A stretch of 64,000 bases of DNA from Gracilimonas sp034520725 (GCA_034520725.1 JAXHNH010000011.1:744001-808000); one strand, 5' to 3'. Shown: positions 29,334-41,407, counted from the first letter of the stretch. Numbers and translations are program-made. Notes: a model not told the origin generated them from the letters alone.

Positions 29334-30023
29334 ATGTTGAACTCTTTAAAGAAATTTATACTCAAAGACTTGGTACTTGAGGTCAAGGACATTCGCAGTC
29401 TGGAATTACTTAAAAATATTCACTCAGAATATTTACCATGGACAGGAGCCTCCATTCACCCCACCGCTCTGCTCTATATGGTAAATGACATCACCATACA
29501 CCGAAGAAAGCATATAGTTGAGTGTGGAAGCGGCATTTCCACAATTTATATCGCAAATTTGATCCAAAATTCGAACAGAGACATTAAGTTTCAATCTATT
29601 GATCATGATGAGCATTGGATATCAATCATGAGAGATCACTTGGAAAAAAATGATCTTCAGGATCAGGTTGAACTGATCCACGCGCCTCTGACTCACAGTA
29701 AGCATTGCAAAAATTCGTCCTACGGATGGTATGATACGTCGGTTTTGGATCAACGAATAAGTGATGATCCGATCGACCTGTTATTCATCGATGGGCCTCC
29801 CGCAAAAAAGAGATCTTGTGATCTATCACGTTATCCTGCACTTTCATATTTCAATTCACGGCTTGATGAGGAATACATAGTCATTCTGGATGACTCATGC
29901 CGTAAAGGTGAAAAGAAAGTAGCCGACCTTTGGGAAACCGAGTTTGGATTAACATTTAAGCAGGAAATTCTCAAAGGAGACGTTCTGATATCCAAAAGAG
30001 GCGGACCCTATACCGTACTCTAG
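29334..30023 (+). CDS. Class I SAM-dependent methyltransferase-like protein
   Basis: A complete 229-residue protein. HIVECGSGISTIYIANL is motif I of class I methyltransferases, FQSIDHDEHW the acidic end of strand 2, DDPIDLLFIDGPPAKK motif IV, and EYIVILDDSCRKGEKK the following strand. The IDGPP segment is like that of O-methyltransferase or FkbM-like groups. No neighbouring gene gives a substrate. It stands alone with long flanks. Confidence 0.7.
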   Translation: MLNSLKKFILKDLVLEVKDIRSLELLKNIHSEYLPWTGASIHPTALLYMVNDITIHRRKHIVECGSGISTIYIANLIQNSNRDIKFQSIDHDEHWISIMRDHLEKNDLQDQVELIHAPLTHSKHCKNSSYGWYDTSVLDQRISDDPIDLLFIDGPPAKKRSCDLSRYPALSYFNSRLDEEYIVILDDSCRKGEKKVADLWETEFGLTFKQEILKGDVLISKRGGPYTVL

Positions 30024-30144
30024 AAACAGCCACTTTTATGACTAGAGATTCGATTCAGTACACAACTATATTTTTATGCCAGATAAACATTCAAATAGGC
30101 ATGAATTCTTTAAATTTTTTTAACTGATCTGATCAAAAAAAACC

Positions 30145-31152
30145 ATGGATCCAGTCACACATGGACTTGTTGGTGCTACCCTCTCTCAGTCCTTTTCAGA
30201 TAAGGATAAATTTCGTGTCGCCTCATTAACGGGATTAGGCGCAGCCATGCTGGCAGATATAGACTTTTTTATTTCGAGTGCATCTGATCCACTTCTCAAT
30301 GTGGAGATACACCGTCAGTTTACCCACTCTTTGATATTTATTCCGGTTGGGGCACTCATTGCCACGGTATTACTATGGTGGTTTGTCAGAAAGTATCTCT
30401 CCTTTAAAGAAATCTATCTCTTCAGCCTTGCCGGATACGCAACCGCCGGCCTTATGGATTATTTTACCAGCTATGGCGTCCATCTGCTTTGGCCTTTTAC
30501 AAATGAGAGATTTGCGCTTGATATCATTTCCGTTTTTGATCCGGTATTTACACTTGGCATTGTAACTCTTACGGGACTCGCATTTTATAAACGACAAAAA
30601 CTGTTTTCCGGTTTAGCCCTGCTCTGGATCATAGGTTACCTTTCTTTTGGATTCAGTCAGCACCGGAAGGCATTACAGACAACCATACAACTTGCCCTTC
30701 AAAATGGTCATGAAATTGAGCAGATTGTGGTTAAACCAACCATTGCCAATCAGCTGCTTTGGAGCGCAAGATATATAAGTCAACAGAAAATATACTCTTA
30801 TGGCATTAGGTTGAGTCCTTTTTCGGATCCTGTGACCTATGAGGGTGAATCAAGTCCCCTGCTTAACTGGCAAACTGAATATGCTTCTATTCAAGGGAGC
30901 ACCCTATACAAAGACATTCAGAGGTTTTCAGATTTATCGGATGGATTCTTGATCAAACATCCTGATCATAAAAATGTAATTGGTGACGGCCGTTACTCCA
31001 TGCTTCCAACCACACTTTCACCCTTATGGGGTATTTCAGTAGACAACACAAAGCCTTATGATCATGTAGAATTTGGAACCTATAGAGATGCGAGTCCCGA
31101 GGTTAGAAATGAATTTCTGGATATGCTGTTGGGCAGAGATATTCAACACTAA
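30145..31152 (+). CDS. YdjM-like membrane metal-dependent hydrolase (DUF457)
   Basis: A 335-residue inner-membrane protein. MDPVTHGLVGATLSQ and HRQFTHSLIFIPVGA are the histidine motifs of the YdjM/DUF457 family, followed by several membrane helices up to about residue 175 and a soluble C-terminal domain. ADIDFFISS adds the acidic residues. The family is annotated as metal-dependent hydrolase; some members are LexA-regulated. The actual substrate is unknown. Confidence 0.85.
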   Translation: MDPVTHGLVGATLSQSFSDKDKFRVASLTGLGAAMLADIDFFISSASDPLLNVEIHRQFTHSLIFIPVGALIATVLLWWFVRKYLSFKEIYLFSLAGYATAGLMDYFTSYGVHLLWPFTNERFALDIISVFDPVFTLGIVTLTGLAFYKRQKLFSGLALLWIIGYLSFGFSQHRKALQTTIQLALQNGHEIEQIVVKPTIANQLLWSARYISQQKIYSYGIRLSPFSDPVTYEGESSPLLNWQTEYASIQGSTLYKDIQRFSDLSDGFLIKHPDHKNVIGDGRYSMLPTTLSPLWGISVDNTKPYDHVEFGTYRDASPEVRNEFLDMLLGRDIQH

Positions 31153-31341
31153 GCATGTCTTTAAGATTGAAATCCTCTGCATACTTCGACTGACTCTGTC
31201 AAGTAAAAAATTATTCCTCATTATGAAGCTGATCACCTTATTGAAGATGTGTTTTATAAGAATTAGGTAGATCACGGAATTACGCCTTGTATAGCCCTGT
31301 TATGTATATAAATATAAAATTAAAACAGGCAATAATTACCT

Positions 31342-31947
31342 ATGGAAAAGAAGGAGAATAAGAAAGCAAATACTGAATATGATATTCATGAAATCATTCA
31401 GGAGCGATGGAGTCCACGGTCTTTTTCTGTTCGGGAAATAAAACCTGAATTAATTCGCAAACTTTTTGATGCTACAAGATGGGCGCCTTCTTCTTTTAAT
31501 GAACAACCATGGAGATTCATTTATGCGCGAAAAGAAGAACCTGAACAATTTGAAAAATTATACCGTGTAATGGGAGAGTTCAATCAGAACTGGGCCGGTG
31601 ATGCCCCCATGCTGATCCTTACCATTCTCAAGGAAAAGTTCAGCAAAAATAGCAAACCTAATCGGGTCGCAAAATTTGATCTCGGAGCTGCAATGGCTTA
31701 TTTCACATTCGAAGCCACACGTCATGATCTATACGTCCATCAGATGGCCGGTATCGATCAGGAAAAAGCACGGAAAATATTTGATATCCCCGAAGGCTAT
31801 AAGGCTGTAACCATGGCGGCCGTCGGTTATAAGGGTGTCCCTGACGATCTGGAAGGGGATCTCAGGGAGACCGAAGTTTCCGTACGTACACGTAAAGACA
31901 TTGATGAGATTGCCTTTCAGGGTGAATGGAAAGGCGATAAGAATTAA
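31342..31947 (+). CDS. Nitroreductase family protein
   Basis: A complete 201-residue FMN-binding oxidoreductase. ERWSPRSFSVREI at the N-terminus and ATRWAPSSFNEQPWRFIYA supply the FMN phosphate and ring contacts, and FDLGAAMAYFTFEATRHDL the dimer helix. AAVGYKGVPDDL near the C-terminus is also typical. Such enzymes use NAD(P)H to reduce nitro compounds, quinones or flavins. It is monocistronic with no GTAAGA-type promoter. Confidence 0.9.
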   Translation: MEKKENKKANTEYDIHEIIQERWSPRSFSVREIKPELIRKLFDATRWAPSSFNEQPWRFIYARKEEPEQFEKLYRVMGEFNQNWAGDAPMLILTILKEKFSKNSKPNRVAKFDLGAAMAYFTFEATRHDLYVHQMAGIDQEKARKIFDIPEGYKAVTMAAVGYKGVPDDLEGDLRETEVSVRTRKDIDEIAFQGEWKGDKN

Positions 31948-32113
31948 CTTCCTTTACTTATTTTAGAAAAGATTTTAAATCGTACATTCTTGCTTTATTT
32001 AATAAGCTTGATCAGTATCTTTAAATTAAGTACTCAAACCAATTATACCTGTATTTCATTCTATGAGGTGGAATCCGGTTAGGCTTTTTCTTTGGTTATC
32101 AGCCATAAAGCTA

Positions 32114-32569
32114 TTACATATTATTTTCCAAAAAATCTAAAACGACTTCCCAGTTTGGAAATTCATAACTCCCAAAATGGATCCATTTCCCCTTAAATTC
32201 AGCAGCTCCGTTATATCCCAAATCGTCAATAAGATACTCTCCAATCATCAGATCTTTTCTTTTAGTGAGAATAAGCTTATTCCGAATTTCATTACCAAAA
32301 TGTTGTTCAACCCATAAACGCTTGTGGGTCCAGGCGTCAGGATTATCCCAGGGTGCGGATGAAAGTATAAAGACCTCAAATCTTTCATCATTCAATAATT
32401 TCTTAACGGCTTCCACGCCTCCTTCAATTGTCTCAAGATCTTCATAAATACCTGGTAATTTATCAGGGCGTCCTTTATAATCTTTATGTTTGGAAAGAGG
32501 ATGCTCATCCCACGCTTTATGGAAATCGGCAATTACTCCATCTAAATCTACATACACTATCTTACCCAT
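32114..32569 (-). CDS. 5'-nucleotidase, NT5C type (HAD superfamily)
   Basis: A complete 151-residue HAD phosphatase. VYVDLDGVIADFHKAW is the nucleophile motif (DxDGV), FEVFILSSAPWDNPDAW motif II, LILTKRKDLMIGEYLIDD motifs III/IV. The layout matches the bacterial 5'(3')-deoxyribonucleotidase (NT5C) group, which removes phosphate from nucleotides. The short length is usual for this group. Monocistronic. Confidence 0.85.
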   Translation of the reverse strand: MGKIVYVDLDGVIADFHKAWDEHPLSKHKDYKGRPDKLPGIYEDLETIEGGVEAVKKLLNDERFEVFILSSAPWDNPDAWTHKRLWVEQHFGNEIRNKLILTKRKDLMIGEYLIDDLGYNGAAEFKGKWIHFGSYEFPNWEVVLDFLENNM

Positions 32570-32901
32570 AATTGATCACTGACTTTATCTTGAAATTTTC
32601 ACTGAATTTATGATGCATTTCTATATTATAGCATATGTATATTCTAAGAGTTACAGGATTGAGCAGAGGTACTTTCATGCATTTACTTATAGTAAAAGCA
32701 TCATACATACGAAATTACGAACTATTGTGTATCACGTTTTCATTTTTCAGATACCACCAAAAATGTAGGCCTTAAATTAAGTAAATGAACTTCTTTTTTC
32801 ATGTTGGACGTAAAGTATAACAGGATATAGATCTGGGCATTTTTTGGTCTAAGTCTATCAAATACCTTCTATTTATAATTGGCACATATATTAGCAGCAA
32901 A
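32570..32901. other. Intergenic region, no gene seen
   Basis: About 330 bp of AT-rich sequence between divergent genes; promoters are expected, but I see no strong motif. Confidence 0.4.
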
Positions 32902-35530
32902 ATGAGTAATACAAATTGGCAACAAATTGAGACCATACTTGACCAAGCTTTAGACCTTCCTAAAGGTCAGCGACAAAAGTTTATTGAAACTGAATGCAAG
33001 GGTAAACCAGAACTTAAAGGTGAAGTTACTCAGTTGCTTGAATCTATCTTTGATTCAGAAGGTTGGCTGGAAAATCTGGAAGATTACAAACGGGATATGT
33101 ATGATGAATTAGCTGATGGTATTAAGCTTCTCTCCTCAGATAAATCTCCGATCGGCACCAAAGTAGGTTCATACCGAATAGAAAAAAAGATCGGTGAAGG
33201 AGGAATGGGATCAGTTTATCTGGCAAAACATTCCAGCAGCGATATAGAACATAATGTTGCCATAAAGATTATACGATCAGAAAAGGCAACTTCTGAAAAC
33301 ATCAGACGGTTTAAACATGAACAAAAAATTCTGGCCGGGCTCCACCACCCCGGTATTGCCCGAATGTATGATGCAGGTACCACCGGCGATGGTTACCCAT
33401 ATCTCATTATGGAATATGTAAATGGCATATCCATCACTGATTATTGTAATCAAAGTGACTGTACTCTTGAGCAAAAGCTCAATTTATTTATTGATGTCCT
33501 TCAAGCCCTTCGTCATGCTCATGAAAACCTGGTAATTCACCGTGATCTGAAACCAAGTAATATTTTGGTTGATGAATCAGGTAATATTAAAATTCTTGAT
33601 TTTGGGATTTCCAAACTACTCGTGGATGACGAAGACAGCTCATTAACAAAAACGGGAGCTCGTCTTTTAACCCCGCGTTATGCAGCTCCAGAGCAAATTC
33701 TTCAGGAAAATATTACTACAGCTACCGACCTTTATTCACTTGGTATTGTGTTTTACCAGCTCATATCTGGTCAGTATCCATATAATTTTAATGAGCTTTC
33801 AAGATATGAAATAGAACAGGCCATACTGAAGCAGGAAACATGCAAACCCAGCATCAAAGTCACAGATCCTAAAATTCAAAAACAGCTACAAGGAGATTTA
33901 GATGCCATTGCTTTAAAAGCCATTCGTAAAGAATCTATACATCGCTATCGCATGGCCAATGAATTCCTGGAAGACCTTAAGAATTTTCATAAGGGGTTAC
34001 CGGTTACAGCACGTGAAGACTCATTTCGCTATCGAAGCCAAAAGTTTTTAAGGCGCCATAAACAAGGGATCACTGTTACGGCTGGTTTTCTATTACTCCT
34101 CATTGGGCTTAGCAGTTTCTATACCTGGCGGATTGCAGAAGAACGGGACCAGGCTCAGCAGCAGGCCCAACGTGCCGAGATACAGGCAGAACGAGCTAAA
34201 CAAGTTTCCGATTTTATGATCAATATTTTTCAAAGTAATAATCCGGAAAATACCCCGGGCGAAGACATACCGGTAAGTACTGTTATTGATGCAGGCATTG
34301 AAAGATTGAATGAGCAAGAACTAAGTCCGGTTAATCGAGCAACTATACTTGGAGTTATTGCCCAGATTCAGATAAAACTTTCGGACATTGAATCTGCTCA
34401 ACAATTAAGTAGCCAAGCGTTTAATTTGGTAATGGATTCTGTTGATAACCATAATCTCGGTACGTTGGATGTACCTACCATTTATGGACAAATTGCCTAT
34501 CAAACCGGTGATTTTTCAGAAGCGGTACAGGCATTCCAAATAGGCGATTCTTTATTTAAGGCAAATGATCTTACCAACACTTATGAATACCGTGCCTTAA
34601 AGTACAATTTGGTAAATCTCTATACTGAACAAAAAAAATATGAAGAAGCTTTGCGAGTTCTTGATATTCTAAATCCTGAAACATGGGGAGATGATAAAGA
34701 ATCAATTATAGAAAAAAGCGATTTTTATAATTATAAAGCCATTGCTTTAAAAAATCTGGGAAAACAAAGAGAAGCTCTTCTGATCTATAAAAAAGCCCTC
34801 GAATACAGGCTGGAAGCATATGGACCAAACAATCCGGAGGTAGGAACGATTTACAACAATATTAGTAGCTTGTATATTTCCCTGGATCAATATGAAAAAG
34901 CTCTCGCATATGCTGAACAGGCTTACATAATCAGAAAGAAAACCTTGGGACCCAACCATAATCTAACCGCCACACCTGTTTGGTCTCTTTCTGTTATCAA
35001 TCGAAATCTGAATAATTATGAAGAAGCACTAAAATATGCAGAAGAAGCCGGGGCAATATTGAAAGAGACTCTTGGATCAGATCATTGGAGATATGCAATC
35101 ACTATTCGGGGACAAGCTGAAGTTTTGATAAAAATGAACGAGTTTCTTAAGGCAAAGATGAAGGCTGATGAAGCTATTGAGATCATCAATACTCATTACC
35201 CATCAAATCATGCTTTTAAAGCTCATTTTAACGCTACATATACAAATATATACAAAGGTTTAGAAGATCTTGATAAAGCAGCTGAATACTATTCCAGAGC
35301 GATTGATTTTTTCAGAAAAGGCATGGGGTGACAAACATCCACAACTAGGACAAATGCTGGTTAGTTATGCGAAAATGGAAATGGAAAGAGAGAGTTATGA
35401 TAAAGCGCACCCCTTATTAAAAGAAGCACTTGATATTCAAAAGCATAATGAACAAAGTGATGAGGAATTGAAAGCTACCCAAAAGCTTATAGACGAATGT
35501 GAGGATAGGATACAACGTGCCTCTATATAA
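32902..35530 (+). CDS. Membrane Ser/Thr protein kinase with TPR repeats (one frameshift)
   Basis: About 875 residues. An N-terminal helix-rich segment is followed by a Hanks-type kinase domain (GEGGMG at ~99, AIKII, HRDLKPSN at ~213, LDFGISK at ~233, APEQ). A single membrane helix spans ~388-406 (TAGFLLLLIGLSSFYTW), then a coiled segment rich in Gln/Ala/Arg and a long TPR domain. The reading frame breaks at a GGGG run near 35325: the upstream frame stops at 35331, while the downstream frame (35270-35530) continues with GDKHPQLGQMLVSYAKMEM, which fits the TPR phase. The layout suits a sensor kinase with external or periplasmic TPRs; targets are unknown. Confidence 0.9.
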
Positions 35531-35654
35531 ATTTAAGGAAGAATTGATCAGTTGGTATTTTACTAAGCCAGCCGGCGTTGAAGGATGACTATTGATACGG
35601 GAAATAGAATTTTTCAGAATCTGAGTTCAAGTAATAAGTGCAACACAATTAAAT

Positions 35655-35682
35655 AACCCTGAGGGGCGCGCCCCTCAGGGTT
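35655..35682. repeat. Perfect 28-bp palindrome, terminator or IS30 end
   Basis: AACCCTGAGGGGCG and its exact complement abut with no loop bases, followed by TT. It lies 125 bp after the kinase gene and 31 bp before the IS30 transposase fragment, so it is either the kinase terminator or part of the IS30-element end. Confidence 0.6.
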
Positions 35683-35712
35683 TTCAGCCAAGCGTGGTAT
35701 ATTTATGTTATC

Positions 35713-35905
35713 ATGCAAAAATACAACCACCTTAACCTACAAGATCGTCATAAGATTAATGCTCTGCTCCAGGCAGGTCACTCACAGACTAAAATCGCTG
35801 AAATTATTGGCGTTCACAAATCCACCATTTCCCGGGAGCTTTCCCGTAACGTTGCGACCCGTGGTCGCTACGCCAACGAGTATCGCCCGCTTAAAATACG
35901 ATCAT
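35713..35905 (+). pseudogene. IS30-family transposase, N-terminal fragment
   Basis: The frame starts MQKYNHLNLQDRHKINALL and contains the helix-turn-helix GHSQTKIAEIIGVHKSTISRELSRN, the N-terminal hallmark of IS30-family transposases. A full transposase has over 300 residues with a DDE domain; here homology stops after about 60 residues, near 35905, where minus-strand DUF4365-like sequence begins. The element is therefore a dead remnant. Confidence 0.85.
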
Positions 35906-36077
35906 GACTGTCATCTTTATCAAGGGATTTAATGTCGTTACTATATGTTGGGGGTAGTGCAACTAAAAAATCCCAACCATCTTTGTCTGTAGTTACTCTA
36001 TTGGGAATCAAATCAACTTGATGACACCATGTTGTTAATATCGATTCACCTAAATTTCCCGTATCCATAAAGTCCAA
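35905..36077 (-). pseudogene. DUF4365-like nuclease fragment, truncated by IS30
   Basis: From the ATG at 36077 the minus strand reads MDTGNLGESILTTWC, then DKDGWDFLVALP, the start of a DUF4365-type (PD-D/ExK-like) domain. The frame then runs into the IS30 remnant near 35905, so the catalytic remainder is lost. It lies 10 bp after the restriction-modification gene on the same strand end, as part of a defence island. Assignment rests on a short stretch. Confidence 0.5.
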
Positions 36078-36086
36078 TCTTTTTAT

Positions 36087-39000
36087 TTATAAATCCCAAA
36101 CCCCATCAATCTCCCCCATAATCCTATCCGTCTCCATCAGTGCCACAATAATTTTTTGGTAGTGGCGGATTTCGTCGATGGAGAGCTCACGGTCTCGGCG
36201 GTCTTTGAGCCATTTTTCGGCGGGTTGGTAGCCGCCGATGTAGAACTCCCAGGCTTTCTTTGGTACGTTGCCGAAATACTGCTTTTCGTTGATCCACACT
36301 TTACCCAACTGCCCGTCATCCGAGGATACCGTTCGAAGGTCGCCTTTGCGCTCTCTCTTCAGGCTCCTCGTTACTTCATCAACCACAAACCCCGGATCAT
36401 TCTTCGTCAACCGATTCGAAATCACATTATCTCCCGACTCGGGATAGGTGGTGATAAAATCTTCTACCACGGGATGTTCCAGCAGGTGAATTTGGCGCAG
36501 CTCGCCGCCCAGTTCTACCAGTTGCCAGAATTGCTCCGGGTCTTCGGGATAGGGCACGCGCGGGAAGTCGATCTTGAGGAATTCTTTGTATTTCTCGCGG
36601 TAGCTTGGGGAGTGCAGCACGGCATAGATGTAGTCCAGCAGGTCGATGGGCGCAAAGGTGCCTTCGCGTGTCTTCTTTCTTTCTCCGGCACAAACTTCAG
36701 CCCCAGCTTCTCCGCTATTTCCTGAACGATTTTCTTGTCTAAATTGGGCGTGCGTTCGGGCTTGCCGTCGAGGGTTTGTTGGGTGGATTCTTCGGGGTAG
36801 AGGTAGAGTGGAAATAAACTTATGCCTCTCCTCTATTATCAGATATACATTAATCATCAGAAATTGATTTGTCAATGATAAATATATCCATAGTCCTTCG
36901 GACTTGATGACTTGTCTTCTAAAAACTAAACCAATATTATTCGCCTTTAACAAAATGTTGCATAACATTTCCATCTATGGCATACAATGAAATCCTTTTG
37001 AATTTCCAGTGTAATAAGTAAATTTATTATCAAATGGCCTATAGTAATTGGAGTAATGTTTTCAAAATTTACGCCGGACGATCTTAAATCTTCTTTTGCT
37101 AAATGAACTTTCCAATCCCTTACATCCTTTCCAAGATCAAATACTTTTCTTGCATCTTCATCATCAAGTTTAAGAAAATGATTAACAGTTTTTTCTAACT
37201 GCATTCTTTAGATTTCATGTATAGTAAAATGATCTCTTGCAGTTACTATACCAATTGAGCTTATTTTGAAGTAGATCATTTAATTGAAAACCCATTCTTA
37301 TATTTTTTTTAAGTTTTATAATCCTTTTGGAATGAAATAATATTGTGGTTCTAAGTTTTCAATGATTTCAAATTCTATATCGATTAATCGAATTTTTAAG
37401 TAAGTAATTCATACTTGTCAGTTCTCTTTCCATAAACATCTTGATGAAATACTTCAGCAAGTTTATCTGTGATTTTTTTGATTTCTTTAATAAATATATT
37501 AATCGATACACCTTGTTGAATATCAAATACATTTTCATCTTTATTACCATCTGGTGTTACTTCTTTTTTATTAGCATTCCCATGCAAATCAACGATATAA
37601 ATTTTGTCAAAGGTCTTTAATAAATTCCATCTCATCCCTCGAAAAGTTGGATTATCTAAAAATCCATGTGGATTAATAAAAGCCAAAATTCCTTCACCAT
37701 TTTTTTCAATAAAGTGCTGTCCATAACGGATGAATTTTACGTAATCATCTGATAATCCATTTCGGATTTCGCTCTTTCAATTTCACTTTCCGCCAGGTCT
37801 TTTTTGTAATCCTCCATCAGTTCCATCAATCCACTCTCCTTTATTGGAACTATCTCACCGAATAAGGCGGATTCCCCATCACCACCATCACCGGCGTATC
37901 TCTTTTCACATGGTTGGCCTCGTTTGCCTCCTGACTCAGCCAGCTTGCAAACAGGGTTCCGGTATCGGGGTGGTGTTCTTCCAGCGAGTTGGTGAGATAT
38001 ACTCTGAATCGCTCACTACCACTTGGCTCAACGCCCGTTTCACGAAGCAGTAAATCCAATTTGAGGTGAGCCATCGCGTAACTGGCCATCAAAATCTCAA
38101 ATCCGTTCAGGCGGGGAATCAGGTGCTCTTCCACATATTGCTTCCAGATGCCCTGCTGTCCCTCAAAGCGGGAATGAATCTGCTTGATCACTTCCGCCAA
38201 AAAGGTTCCGGTTCCCGTGGCGGGGTCTAAAATCTGCACTTTGTGCACTTCCCGTTCTTCCTGTTTATAACCGGTGGAAGAACGCTTGTCTTTCACATCG
38301 GTATTCACCTTCACCGTGGTTTTGGAGGTATCGGCCAGGCCGTCTTTCAGCCCGAATTCATCCTTCAGGATATCATCCACCGCGCGGACAATAAAATTGA
38401 CCACCGGCTCGGGCGTGTACCAAACGCCCCGGCTTTTGCGCAGCGAGGGATCGTACTCGGCCAAAAAGGTCTCGTAAAAATGAATGATGGGATCTTGCTG
38501 CTGCGTGGATTTCCCGAAGTTTTTGAGCAGGCCGTCCACATCCGTGGCGCGGAAAATATCGGCGAGTCCGTCCACGATCCAGGTGATGCGGTCGTCGAGG
38601 TCGTAGCCGGCAATGTACTGGAACAGCTTCCGCAAAAAGGGATTGGTTTTGGGGATGAGCGCGGCGGCTTCGTGTCGGTCAAAGGTATCGAGAGTCGGGT
38701 CGTGCAGCCGGGCGGCAAACATCCCGTAGGCGATGGTCTGCGCATAAATATCGGCAAACTCCTTCGCCCCGATGTCATGAATCAGCACGTTCTGAAAAGC
38801 CGAAAGCTGCTCCCGAAGCGTGTTATTGGCCGACTCATTCACGCGGTCGGATTTTTTGATATCAGACTCGGCATCGGCATTCAGGGCTTTTTCGATCACA
38901 TCCGCCAGCAGCCGGGCTTTACCGGCCATCATCTTGCTCAGCTTATTCGCACTGCGGATGGTCTGCCCGATATGCGTTCCAAAATCTTTGATGATATCCT

Positions 39001-39418
39001 CGAACCGACCGTAGTTTTCGGGCTTGCCCACAATCTGTCCGTCCTGCACTTCCGCAATGCGGACGGTGGTAATGGGTTCGCCCTCGCGGTACAGGTGAAA
39101 ATCCAGGTAGTCGGTGAAGATGAGGTTGTGGAGTCCGTCTTTGTAGCGGCTGAACTGCTCTTTGTTCTTTTTCTTGCCTAGGAGGTCGGGGTCGTCAATG
39201 TCTTTAGCTTCAATATAGCCGACGGGAATTTTGCCTTTGGTGAGGATATAATCCGGTGCGCCCACATCGGAGCGTTTGGGTTCGTTGGTTACCAGCAGGT
39301 TGGGCAGTAAGTCCCCCAGCAGCGACTGCAAATCGCCCCGGTAACTGTGCTCCCGCGAAATCCCCGTTTTAAATCTCCGGTTTAACTGATCAACGTATTC
39401 CTGGATGGTCATAGACAA
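36087..39418 (-). CDS. Single-chain restriction-modification enzyme (Type IIG/ISP-like), frameshifted
   Basis: About 1,110 residues in one gene broken into at least four pieces (37850-39418, 37396-37686, 36947-37204, 36087-36974). The N-terminus has a PD-(D/E)xK nuclease pattern (GAPDYIL, then GYIEAKD). The methyltransferase follows: RGVWYTPEPVVNFIVRAVDD, the SAM motif LDPATGTGTFLAEV, and NPPY at the frame break near 37860. The rest, with FINPHGFLDNPTFRGMRW and the C-terminal VWINEKQYFGNVPKKAWEFY, matches the target-recognition half of Type ISP enzymes. No helicase domain is seen, which favours Type IIG. Sequence around 36830-37800 is far more AT-rich than both ends. Confidence 0.75.
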
Positions 39419-39454
39419 ATAATTTAGTTGCGCTTAGGCTAACAAAATCATGGG

Positions 39455-41407
39455 TTAGAGGCAATGGTTTTTTGAATTTACTGGTTGGACCACAAGATTC
39501 CATGAAATTGTCCTCACGAACCACTCCGTTGCTTGTTGCAAGATCGCATTATGGGCATGAAAAAAGATTGCAAGGCTTTCTTTCGTTCTTGTACAACATG
39601 TATAAAAAATCTTTGAGTCTCTCTAGAACACTTGGATTCCCATTGTTTAAGAATAAGTACTGAAAGTTGTAATCATTCCAGTTTCCGTTATCTAAAATTA
39701 TAAACACGTTATCAAATTCTGCGCCCTTTACTTTACGTTGAGTGGAAAATGGAGTTTTCCCCTCCAAATATTCATAAAGACTCTGAAAATCTTTGTAGTT
39801 AACTGCTTTAACCCTATCGTAGAGGTATTCTTTTTTTTGAATAAATTCATCAATTCTGTCATCAATCAAGCAAATTCCAGATTCATCAGCCTCCGTAATT
39901 ACTTCCTCAATACTTTTATCCCCGACATTTGTTAGGCTATCTATTTCATGCTCCTCTGCAAGTTTTCTTATCAGCAATTGATCTCAGTCTTATTTATAAT
40001 CCGTCAACCTTAGAAACTCATTATATTGGCCTTCATTATAAAATGAGATGCAGGATTGAATTTTATATAGATGCTTAATGAGGTTATCTCTTTTTGAACC
40101 TTTCTTACTCTCTTCATCAGCATCTTGCTTTTTATCATCTATCAATTGATCCTTATCAAAATATAGCTTTATAAATTCATCAAAATTTCTATTTGAAGTC
40201 TCCTCGTAGAGCTTCTTATCGCTCATTAACAAATTCGTTGAGTACCAGTTGGTAATACTTGATTCAATTCCCCACCTGTTTTTCCCTCTATAAGAAATTC
40301 AACTACTTCACCAAAAGTATATTAGAAAAATCCTCATCAATTTCGTTGTCTTTGATATAACGCTTAATCCGGTTTCGATAATCTATAATTCTATCCTTAT
40401 CATAGATTTCCATTAAGTTTTTAAAGCCAGCCTTCTCAGCTATCAAATTGTGGGTGAGATTTAATTCTTTAGTCTCTTTCGTGTTATCGAAAGCCCACCC
40501 ACGTTCATCTATAAGAAAATCCTTAACTCTTGATATATCATCATTCTCAGAGTGAATAAAATTATTGTGCCTTGTTTAATTTGCCCATCTGCCATATTAA
40601 GGGCTTCTTCATCTTCTGATGGTCTTTGACCCGATCCATCTGCTCATTCTATTCGCTAAGTCGATAACTTTTTGCGGATTTCTTCGATTTTGATTTTTTA
40701 TCTTTGACTTTATCAGGAGTCTCTCCCTTATAATCATCAATATTTCCAATGCCATCATCATAGATGGATTGCATGGCATCACCGAACAAGCCAATAATAC
40801 TATTTCTATTCTTGCTCTTAACTAAATGCTCCATAAAATTTCAATAACTAGCTCATTTGTATCTCTATATTCATCCACTAAAATGTAATCAAACTTGTCT
40901 TGTAGGATATGACAGAGTTTTGGATAGGTTTTGAACAAATGATTAGCAACAATTAAAAGCTCATCATGAGAAATTATGCCCTTCTTTATAATCACATATT
41001 CTTTGTACTGAATACCATCTTCAAGGCCATCAAAATAATCTGATGAAACTTCCTCATCTCCCAATGAAATTTGTCTTACGTCAGGGATCATTAGCCAAAG
41101 CTATTTATTGATAATTTAAGTTCTTTCTGAAAATGCCTCATGTCATCCCATAAAAAATCACGAATAGTAGAAAACGCTAATATTAATAACGATTTACTCT
41201 TTCTTCAATTTCATGAACCGCCGCATTTCGCAGAGGTTATACAGGCAATTTTTGCAGTAGCATTTTCGAGAGAATTTGTCTACTAATGTGGACTAAATGA
41301 ATAAGTTTTGCCGCTTCCAGCTCCTCCGCTAAGCAGAAAATTTCGCCCTTGATCTATTAGGGTAAATATTGCACTTCCGGTTCTAGTTTTAATCTTTCTT
41401 CAACCAT
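39455..41407 (-). CDS. UvrD-like helicase, Gabija GajB-like (heavily frameshifted)
   Basis: About 650 codons in several frames. From the ATG at 41407 I read LIDQGRNFLLSGGAGSGKT (Walker A) near 41310-41370, then AAVHEIEERVNR and a DFLWDDM motif, DYILVDEYRDTNEL (Walker B, DExx) near 40830-40900, KVKGAEFDNVFIILD near 39700, and CCTRTKESLAIFF (motif VI) near 39590, with the stop at 39455. These are superfamily 1 helicase motifs in order. Its start overlaps the end of the OLD-family gene by 19 bp. The pair matches the Gabija GajA-GajB layout. It is longer than the classic GajB. Confidence 0.65.

Noticed and set aside
36156..36725. 189-residue plus-strand frame
   Set aside because: Antisense shadow of the restriction-modification C-terminus.
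38243..39181. 312-residue plus-strand frame
   Set aside because: It is the antisense shadow of the restriction-modification gene, whose motifs are clear on the minus strand.
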